This document shows, piece by piece, positions 25,002-30,653 of a stretch of DNA of 30,653 nt. A model generated the notes under the pieces. The model did not search any database. It had not been told where the DNA came from and was given only the letters and a program-made list of their open reading frames with translations. Each line of letters begins with the position of its first letter. Position 1 is the stretch's first letter. Source of the stretch: Bacillota bacterium (GTDB lineage: Bacteria; Bacillota_C; Negativicutes; Sporomusales; Sporomusaceae); contig JAEZQV010000344.1 in the NCBI GenBank assembly GCA_023441125.1, positions 1 to 30,653 on the forward strand, given 5' to 3'. The translations under genes were made by a program, and so were the position numbers.

Positions 25002-26324
25002 ATGGTAGCAGCTATTTCGCGCTTTTTTACCAATATCGTCAACAAATATTTGCCCGACCCGCTCGTATTCGCAATTTTGCTTACCATCCTGACGTTTATA
25101 ATGGGCATTACCATGACGCCGCATTCGGCCATGGACATGGTGAATATGTGGGGCAAAGGGTTCTGGAACCTGCTGGCCTTTGCCATGCAGATGGCGCTGG
25201 TGCTCGTTACCGGCCATGCCCTGGCCAGCTCGGGCCCGGTAAAAAAAGCCATGACCAGCCTGGCTTCGGTGGCCAAAACACCGGCGCAGGGCGTTATGCT
25301 GGTGGGCTTTGCCTCAGCGGTGGCCTGCGTCATTAACTGGGGCTTTGGCCTGGTTGTCGGCGCCATGTTTGCCCGCGAAGTGGCCCGCCGCATTCCCAAA
25401 TGCGACTACCGGCTCTTAATTGCCACTGCCTATATGGGCTTTTTAAGCTGGCACGGCGGCCTGTCGGCTTCGGTGCCGCTAGTTGCGGCGACTGCCGGCA
25501 ACCCTATGGAAAAAGTAGCCGGACTTATCCCTATCTCCCAAACCCTGTTTACGCCCTATAACATTTTTATTACCGTCGCCTTAGTCATTGCCGTACCGTT
25601 GATGGCCCGCATGATGCTGCCGAAGGAAGATGAAATTGTGGCTATCGACCCGGCGCTGTTAAAAGAAGAGGCCTCGGTCGCCAAAGTGCTGGGACCGGAT
25701 GCAACCTGGGCGGAAAAACTGGAAGAAAGCCGTATTCTGGCCTGGATTGTCGGTTTGCTCTGCTTTGTTTACCTTGGTGCGTATTTTGCCCAAAAAGGCT
25801 TTGACGTGAATGTAAATACCGTTAACCTGTTGTTCCTGGCCGCCGGCATGCTGCTGCACAAAACGCCGATGGCGTACGCCCGGGCTATCAGCGCCGCCGC
25901 CAGAGGCACAGCCGGCATCCTGATTCAGTTCCCGTTTTATGCCGGTATTCAGATCATGATGGAACATTCCGGCCTGGGCGGCATTATTACCAATTGGTTT
26001 GTGAATGTGGCCACCGCGGAAACTTTCCCGATTATGGCCTTTTTCAGCTCGGCGCTGATTAACTTTGCCGTTCCTTCCGGCGGCGGACACTGGGTTGTGC
26101 AGGGACCGTTCGTTATCCCGGCCGCCAAGGCGCTGGGCGCCGACCTGGGGAAGGCGGCCATGGCCATCGCTTACGGAGAAGCCTGGATGAATATGGCGCA
26201 GCCCTTCTGGGCATTGCCGGCCCTGGCCATCGCCGGGTTAGGCGTACGCGACATTATGGGCTATTGCGTTACCGCCTTATTGTTCTCCGGCATCATTTTT
26301 GTCGTTGGCCTGCATTTCTTTTAA
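25002..26324 (+). CDS. atoE: Short-chain fatty acid transporter, AtoE family
   Basis: A 440-residue polytopic membrane protein. The opening FFTNIVNKYLPDPLVFAILL and the segments CVINWGFGLVVGAMFA, GGLSASVPL, NFAVPSGGGHWVVQGP and GEAWMNMAQPFWALP match the AtoE/TIGR00366 family, which imports short-chain acids. About 11-12 helices are expected. AAAGGAG precedes ATG 25002, 14 bases after the preceding stop. Its place between the CoA-transferase and thiolase genes suits uptake of the acid that the transferase then activates. Confidence 0.92.
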   Translation: MVAAISRFFTNIVNKYLPDPLVFAILLTILTFIMGITMTPHSAMDMVNMWGKGFWNLLAFAMQMALVLVTGHALASSGPVKKAMTSLASVAKTPAQGVMLVGFASAVACVINWGFGLVVGAMFAREVARRIPKCDYRLLIATAYMGFLSWHGGLSASVPLVAATAGNPMEKVAGLIPISQTLFTPYNIFITVALVIAVPLMARMMLPKEDEIVAIDPALLKEEASVAKVLGPDATWAEKLEESRILAWIVGLLCFVYLGAYFAQKGFDVNVNTVNLLFLAAGMLLHKTPMAYARAISAAARGTAGILIQFPFYAGIQIMMEHSGLGGIITNWFVNVATAETFPIMAFFSSALINFAVPSGGGHWVVQGPFVIPAAKALGADLGKAAMAIAYGEAWMNMAQPFWALPALAIAGLGVRDIMGYCVTALLFSGIIFVVGLHFF

Positions 26325-26378
26325 GCATAACTGGAATTTGCCTGTTTCCATAACTAATATAATTTGGAGGTTTAGCAC

Positions 26379-27560
26379 ATGAGAGAAGTAGTCATCGCCA
26401 GTGCCGTACGCACAGCCATCGGCAGCTTTAACGGTTCATTGTCGGCCTTGTCGGCAGTGGAATTGGGGGCGCATATTATCGGCGAAGCTGTAGAGCGGGC
26501 CGGTATTGCGAAAGATGCCGTCGATGAAGTTATTTTCGGCAATGTCCTGCAGGCCGGCCTGGGACAGAATCCCGCCCGTCAGGCCGCTGTAAAAGCCGGC
26601 CTTAGCGTGGAAACACCTGCCTATACCATCAATAAAGTCTGCGGTTCAGGCCTGAAAACCGTAAACCTGGCCGCCCAGGCTATTCTCGCCGGGGACGCCG
26701 ACATTATTGTCGCCGGCGGTATGGAAAGCATGACCAATGCGCCGTATCTTTTAGATACAAAGGCCCGCTGGGGCTACCGCATGGGCAACGCCAAGGTTAC
26801 CGACATTATGATCCAGGATGGCCTGTGGTGCGCGTTTAATGATTATCACATGGGCATCACCGCGGAAAATGTCGCCGAAAAATACGGCATTACCCGCCAG
26901 GAGCAGGACCAGCTGGCAGCCGATTCCCAGCGTAAAGCCACCCAGTCTATTGCTGACGGTGTATTTAAACAGGAGATAGCTCCGGTTGTCATTAAAACGA
27001 AAAAAGGCGATATCGTTGTGGATACCGACGAATACCCGCGCGCCGGCACCACCCTGGAAACTTTGAGCAAATTAAAACCTGCCTTTAAAAAGGACGGTAC
27101 CGTTACCGCCGGCAATGCCTCCGGCATCAATGACGGCGCGGCCGCCCTGGTAATTATGGCCGGCGACAAAGCCAAAGAACTGGGCATCAAACCCCTGGCC
27201 AGAATCCGCGCCTACGCCTCCGGCGGCGTAGACCCCAGCATCATGGGCGTCGGGCCGGTGCCGGCCACCCGCAAAGCCTTAAGCAAGGCCGGCTTAACGG
27301 TAAGTGACCTTGAGCTTATTGAAGCCAACGAAGCGTTTGCGGCCCAATTTTTGGCCGTGGGCAAAGAACTGGCTTTTCCCCAGGACCGGGTAAATATTTA
27401 CGGCGGCGCCATTGCGCTGGGCCATCCGATCGGCGCCAGCGGCGCGCGCATTCTGGTCACCCTGCTGCATGCGCTGGCGCGCAATAACAAAAAAGTAGGC
27501 TTGGCTACTTTGTGCATTGGCGGCGGCCAGGGCGTTGCCACCATTGTGGAAAGAATATAG
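26379..27560 (+). CDS. atoB: Acetyl-CoA C-acetyltransferase (thiolase)
   Basis: A 393-residue type II thiolase with all catalytic residues: Cys88 in NKVCGSGLK, His349 in [10 protein letters not shown] and Cys379 in [15 protein letters not shown] is also present. It cleaves acetoacetyl-CoA to two acetyl-CoA, or makes the reverse condensation. TTGGAGG precedes ATG 26379. It is the last gene of the ato operon, followed at once by a strong terminator. Confidence 0.95.
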   Translation: MREVVIASAVRTAIGSFNGSLSALSAVELGAHIIGEAVERAGIAKDAVDEVIFGNVLQAGLGQNPARQAAVKAGLSVETPAYTINKVCGSGLKTVNLAAQAILAGDADIIVAGGMESMTNAPYLLDTKARWGYRMGNAKVTDIMIQDGLWCAFNDYHMGITAENVAEKYGITRQEQDQLAADSQRKATQSIADGVFKQEIAPVVIKTKKGDIVVDTDEYPRAGTTLETLSKLKPAFKKDGTVTAGNASGINDGAAALVIMAGDKAKELGIKPLARIRAYASGGVDPSIMGVGPVPATRKALSKAGLTVSDLELIEANEAFAAQFLAVGKELAFPQDRVNIYGGAIALGHPIGASGARILVTLLHALARNNKKVGLATLCIGGGQGVATIVERI

Positions 27561-27570
27561 CTTAAGGTTC

Positions 27571-27605
27571 AGCAAACAGGCCGGTTGCACCGGCCTGTTT
27601 GCTTT
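27571..27605 (+). terminator. Terminator of the ato operon
   Basis: Perfect 14-bp stem, 27571-27584 with 27590-27603, loop of 5 bases, then TT. It lies 11 bases after the thiolase stop, between converging genes, and may serve both directions. Confidence 0.85.
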
Positions 27606-27647
27606 CGTGCATGAGCTAAATGCTCCTGGCTTAACAGAGGAATTGCT

Positions 27648-28889
27648 TTATTCCTTTCGCCCAATGCTTAGCGCGAGATGGCCGGCAAGCACCCTTTCCA
27701 CCATTTCCGCCTCAGACCTTTGGCAGCTTACGATGATTAACAGTTCTGTTGTTTTTCCTGCCGGCGGCTGTTTGTGAGCATACAGCCGGTAATAGCCATA
27801 CTTGAACGCGAAACCTAAGGCCGCACCCAAAGCTAATCCGATCAAACCCCAGGCAATCGGTCCCCAGGTCCACATAAAGCCCCACATCACCCCGAAGAGC
27901 ATAAAAACAGTGCCCAAAATAGCGGCAAGGTCGAACATGCTCAGTCCGTCCGCCCGGTGGATACTATCCATTAACTGCCGTTCTTTCTGCGGTGCATTCA
28001 TCGGTATGACACAGATATTGTCTGCGGGTATGCCTTTTTGTTTCAGTTCCGAGATGGCAATTTCGTTCAGCAGCGCGTGGTCAAACGCGGCAGTTATATA
28101 CATTTCGGCTCCCACCTTAGTCGGCATTTGGAAAGCAGGGCTTTGATATTTCTTTTTAAAGTAGACGGATTGCTCTTTGGAAAACAGGCGGTTATATTCG
28201 GTCGTATTTACATAGGCATCGTAGGCTGCGTAAGTTACAACCGACGGGAGGAAGATAAGCCATTCCGGGTCAACCACCAGCTTGGCCTGCTCGAACAAAC
28301 CCACAGCCGTATATTGGATAGCCTGTAACAGATGAGAGAAATAGACAATGGCTATCCACCATGCCAGCAGAAAGAACCCGGTAGGTAACCGATGCGTATA
28401 CAGATGGCCCAGACCCGGGGCAATTAATGACCATACTGCCGCCACCCAGGGGGAACGCTTATCCAGCACGTTTACTTCCATAAAAGAGATGCTTACCGGC
28501 TGGATTACCTGTTCTTCCCGGTCTGCCAGTAGCGCAAACTGGTTAAATTTTATCGCCCGGCGATAACTGTCCCATACGGCAAAGATAAATACCGGGGCGT
28601 ACAGCAGAAGCCAGCGGTTGTCGACGATTTCCTTTGCCATGTCGTAACGGCCGGTAAAAGTATAGAGAATACCCAAATTGACTTTAGCCTGGGTATTGAC
28701 CAGCATCTCCCAAAAAAACAGCAAAAAGCCACTGATATAGCTGCCCATACTAATATGCCCGAAGCCAGGGTAAGCAAGCGACCACCAGGCGATCGTATAG
28801 GGATTGCGCAGGTGAAAAAAATTTGTAGCCAGAGAATTCATCATTCCCTTGGGGCGACGCACTGGTTGCTGTTGTACCTGTTGGTGCAT
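27648..28889 (-). CDS. Membrane protein with internal duplication and glycine-zipper segment
   Basis: A 413-residue protein of unknown function. Residues about 29-118 and 146-235 look like two copies of one unit: each begins with a W-S-L-x-x-PG-x-GH motif (WWSLAYPGFGH and VWSLIAPGLGH) followed by hydrophobic helices, and each ends with an AK-x-x-VD-x-x-WL...P...YD/DS-type stretch. The PGxGH motif recalls small TM2-type membrane proteins. Residues about 260-300 (MYITAAFDHALLNEIAISELKQKGIP) and 382-410 (ELLIIVSCQRSEAEMVERVL) look like halves of a small alpha/beta domain resembling stress-protein YflT/DUF1269 types, split by a hydrophobic Gly-rich pair (about 320-365). GGAGA precedes ATG 28889. 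It stands alone, convergent with the ato operon. Confidence 0.75.
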   Translation of the reverse strand: MHQQVQQQPVRRPKGMMNSLATNFFHLRNPYTIAWWSLAYPGFGHISMGSYISGFLLFFWEMLVNTQAKVNLGILYTFTGRYDMAKEIVDNRWLLLYAPVFIFAVWDSYRRAIKFNQFALLADREEQVIQPVSISFMEVNVLDKRSPWVAAVWSLIAPGLGHLYTHRLPTGFFLLAWWIAIVYFSHLLQAIQYTAVGLFEQAKLVVDPEWLIFLPSVVTYAAYDAYVNTTEYNRLFSKEQSVYFKKKYQSPAFQMPTKVGAEMYITAAFDHALLNEIAISELKQKGIPADNICVIPMNAPQKERQLMDSIHRADGLSMFDLAAILGTVFMLFGVMWGFMWTWGPIAWGLIGLALGAALGFAFKYGYYRLYAHKQPPAGKTTELLIIVSCQRSEAEMVERVLAGHLALSIGRKE

Positions 28890-28977
28890 TATGACAGTTC
28901 TCCGTAAAAGTATTCCTTATATACCAGTTTTACCTGTCGCTGGCAATAATTATTCAAAGACAGGAAACAAGGGGTGG

Positions 28978-29006
28978 GGAAACAGGGGGACGGTTCTTTC
29001 GTTTCC
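28978..29006 (+). repeat. GGGACGGTTCTTTTG repeat, copy 4, with GGAAAC/GTTTCC ends
   Basis: GGAAAC (28978-28983) and GTTTCC (29001-29006) bracket a core GGGGGACGGTTCTTTC that differs from the other copies by one base near its end. It lies between divergent genes. Confidence 0.7.
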
Positions 29007-29044
29007 TTGCGTTGGTTCATCCCGGTCCTGGCAGGTTTTGCGTG

Positions 29045-29073
29045 TTGAATTCCGCAAAGCCGTATGCTATAGT
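29045..29073 (+). promoter_or_regulatory. Sigma-A promoter of the ABC-F leader
   Basis: TTGAAT (29045-29050), exactly 17 bases, TATAGT (29068-29073), with a TG at 29065-29066 forming an extended -10. Transcription would start near 29080, giving a leader of about 240 bases before the ABC-F start. Confidence 0.7.
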
Positions 29074-29156
29074 ATTTACAATGAAAAAAGATTGGAGTTG
29101 AAGAGATGTAATTTTTCTTGCCGGTACTCAGTGTAACAAAAGCAGGAGAGCGGAAC

Positions 29157-29279
29157 ATGCCGCTTGGTTTGTTATACCCGGGCAGGAAAGTTACTAATTC
29201 TTTTCAACTCAGCGATATAACCTCGTCATGCCCAGCTGCCGGGCTTGGCTTTGCTGTATTTATGAGCTGCAAGAAGTAA
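29157..29279 (+). CDS. Leader peptide (upstream ORF) of the ABC-F gene
   Basis: A 40-codon ORF starting ATG 29157 after GGAGAGCGG, opening MPLGLLYPGRKVT and ending VFMSCKK. Its final codons and stop overlap the left arm of the terminator hairpin at 29265-29292, while its early codons (29182-29195) encode RNA able to pair with that hairpin. Short translated ORFs in this position are a known feature of ABC-F resistance genes controlled by ribosome stalling. The peptide itself is not recognised. A second tiny frame (29081-29101, 6 codons) lies at the presumed transcript start and is probably incidental. Confidence 0.6.
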   Translation: MPLGLLYPGRKVTNSFQLSDITSSCPAAGLGFAVFMSCKK

Positions 29280-29303
29280 CTTTCTTGCAGCTTTATCATT
29301 TTT
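29265..29303 (+). terminator. Attenuator hairpin ahead of the ABC-F gene
   Basis: Perfect 11-bp stem, 29265-29275 (AGCTGCAAGAA) with 29282-29292 (TTCTTGCAGCT), 6-base loop, then a T-rich stretch ending TTTTT. An alternative pairing exists: 29182-29195 is complementary to 29275-29288 over 14 positions (one G.U), and would break this stem. The structure ends just before the AGGAGG (29308-29313) of the ABC-F gene. Confidence 0.75.
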
Positions 29304-29319
29304 ATACAGGAGGATTATT

Positions 29320-30653
29320 ATGTCGTTAATCAACATTGCCAATTTGACTTTTAGCTATGACGGCAGTTATGATACCATTTTTGAAAACGTGAGTTTTCAA
29401 ATCGATACAAATTGGAAATTAGGCTTCACCGGCCGGAATGGCAGAGGCAAAACTACCTTGCTCAACTTGCTGCTGGGCAACTATGAATACCGGGGTACGA
29501 TCTCGGCCCAAGTAAACTTCGAATATTTTCCGTTCACAGTAGCTAATCCCGCTGATAATACCCTGGATGTAATCGACAGCATCTATCCGGATTACCTTTT
29601 ATGGCAGGTTATGCGCGAACTTTCCCTGCTGCAGGTTGCGGAGGAGGTTTTATACCGCCCGTTTACCACTCTTTCCAACGGCGAGCAGACCAAGGTGCTG
29701 CTGGCTGCGCTATTCCTTAAGGAAAATAGTTTCCTGCTGATTGATGAGCCGACCAACCACCTTGACATGCAGGCCAGAGAAATTGTCAGTGACTATCTCC
29801 GGTCCAAACGGGGCTTCATCCTGGTATCTCACGACAGGGCCTTTCTTGACAACTGTGTTGATCATATCCTGGCCATCAACAAAACCAATATCGAAATTCA
29901 AAAGGGGAATTTCTCGTCCTGGTGGGCCAATAAACAGCTGCAGGACAACTTTGAACTTGCCGAAAATGAAAAGCTCCGCCAGGATATTACCCGCTTGTCC
30001 ACGGCGGCCCAACGGACATCAGCCTGGTCGGATCAAGTGGAACAAACCAAGCTGGGGACCAGAATTTCCGGCAGTAAGCCGGATAAAGGATATATAGGCC
30101 ACAAAGCCGCCAAGATGATGAAACGCGCCAAGTCCATTGAAACAAGACAACAAGCCGCGCTGGCCGAAAAGTCACAGCTATTAAAAAATATCGAAAGCTC
30201 GGAGCGGTTAAAGATTTCCCAGCTTGCCTTTCATGCCGACCGCCTGGTAGAGCTTGCGGATGTAGCGGTATCGTACGGTGAAAAGACAGCTTGCGAGAAT
30301 GTCGGTTTCACGATTGAGCAGGGGGACAGAATCGCGTTGTGCGGCAAAAACGGCTCAGGCAAGTCGAGTATTATTAAACTGATTTGCGGTGAAGATATCA
30401 CCTATACCGGGATTTTCCGCAAAGCAAGCCAGCTAAAAATAGCTTATGTTTCCCAGGATACGTCTCAGCTTAGGGGCAGTTTAACCGACTATGCCGCCGC
30501 TCATGCTATTGATGAGAGTCTTTTTAAGACCATTTTACGCAAGCTCGATTTTGCCAGAGTTCAATTTGAGAAAGATATGGCTGATTTTAGCGGCGGACAA
30601 AAGAAAAAGGTGCTGCTGGCCAAAAGTCTCTGTGAGCTAGCCCATCTGCATAT
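29320..30653 (+). CDS. ABC-F ribosome-protection protein, Lsa-like (3' end outside window)
   Basis: The first 444 residues are present; the frame stays open at the window edge. Two nucleotide-binding domains: NBD1 with GRNGRGKTT, signature LSNGEQ, Walker B FLLIDEPTNHLD and switch VSHDRAFLD; then the inter-domain linker (about 205-300, with KGYIGHKAAKMMKRAKSIE); NBD2 with GKNGSGKSS and FSGGQKKKV. There are no membrane segments, as expected for ABC-F proteins that bind the ribosomal E site and dislodge antibiotics. The opening MSLINIANLTFSY and linker resemble Lsa-type proteins, which give resistance to lincosamides, streptogramin A and pleuromutilins. AGGAGG (29308-29313) precedes ATG 29320. 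Drug specificity is inferred from resemblance only. Regulated by the leader described separately. Confidence 0.9.
   Translation, partial: MSLINIANLTFSYDGSYDTIFENVSFQIDTNWKLGFTGRNGRGKTTLLNLLLGNYEYRGTISAQVNFEYFPFTVANPADNTLDVIDSIYPDYLLWQVMRELSLLQVAEEVLYRPFTTLSNGEQTKVLLAALFLKENSFLLIDEPTNHLDMQAREIVSDYLRSKRGFILVSHDRAFLDNCVDHILAINKTNIEIQKGNFSSWWANKQLQDNFELAENEKLRQDITRLSTAAQRTSAWSDQVEQTKLGTRISGSKPDKGYIGHKAAKMMKRAKSIETRQQAALAEKSQLLKNIESSERLKISQLAFHADRLVELADVAVSYGEKTACENVGFTIEQGDRIALCGKNGSGKSSIIKLICGEDITYTGIFRKASQLKIAYVSQDTSQLRGSLTDYAAAHAIDESLFKTILRKLDFARVQFEKDMADFSGGQKKKVLLAKSLCELAHLH

Overview
The window looks like chromosomal DNA of an anaerobic, acetogen-like Negativicute (Sporomusaceae-type). This is inference from content. 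The evidence is a corrinoid/tetrahydrofolate methyl-transfer operon, two sigma-54 activators with matching -24/-12 promoters, an envelope glycosylation cassette that suits a diderm Firmicute, strong AGGAGG-type ribosome binding sites, GTG/TTG starts, and scattered copies of a short GGGACGGTTCTTTTG repeat. No rRNA, tRNA, CRISPR array, transposase or phage gene was seen.

Layout. 1-327 is the 3' end of an arginase-family gene. 818-6905 is a methyl-group utilisation locus: a PAS-PAS-AAA+-HTH sigma-54 activator, a sigma-54 promoter (2765-2780) with an upstream inverted repeat, then a corrinoid protein, a UroD-like methyltransferase, a methyltetrahydrofolate methyltransferase and an MHS-type transporter. 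7173-8153 holds a frameshifted L,D-transpeptidase and a small unknown protein. 8439-10425 holds an XRE regulator with a cluster of AACGC motifs and a divergent promoter, followed by an aconitase-X-type large subunit without its usual small partner. 10439-12559 is an orphan GAF-PAS-PAS histidine kinase on the minus strand. 12971-15954 is a glycan cassette (polyprenyl-phosphate sugar transferase, GT39/ArnT-like transferase, PAP2 phosphatase). 16155-19949 holds two unknown genes, a minus-strand response regulator/MFS efflux pair and a divergent LysR regulator.

20227-27560 is a complete AtoSC-type module: sensor kinase, sigma-54 response regulator, a 10-bp-arm palindrome, two terminators, a textbook sigma-54 promoter (23597-23612), then CoA-transferase A and B subunits, a short-chain fatty acid transporter and a thiolase. 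Together these would import and activate acetoacetate or short-chain acids and cleave the product to acetyl-CoA. 27648-28889 encodes a membrane protein with an internal duplication. The window ends inside an Lsa-type ABC-F ribosome-protection gene. Its leader carries a 40-codon upstream ORF, a terminator hairpin and a competing 14-bp pairing, which is a good candidate for antibiotic-responsive attenuation.

The strongest leads are the ABC-F attenuator, the methyl-transfer operon of unknown substrate whose UroD-like enzyme lacks the usual Cys ligands, the orphan aconitase X next to the XRE operator cluster, and two families of short dispersed repeats.
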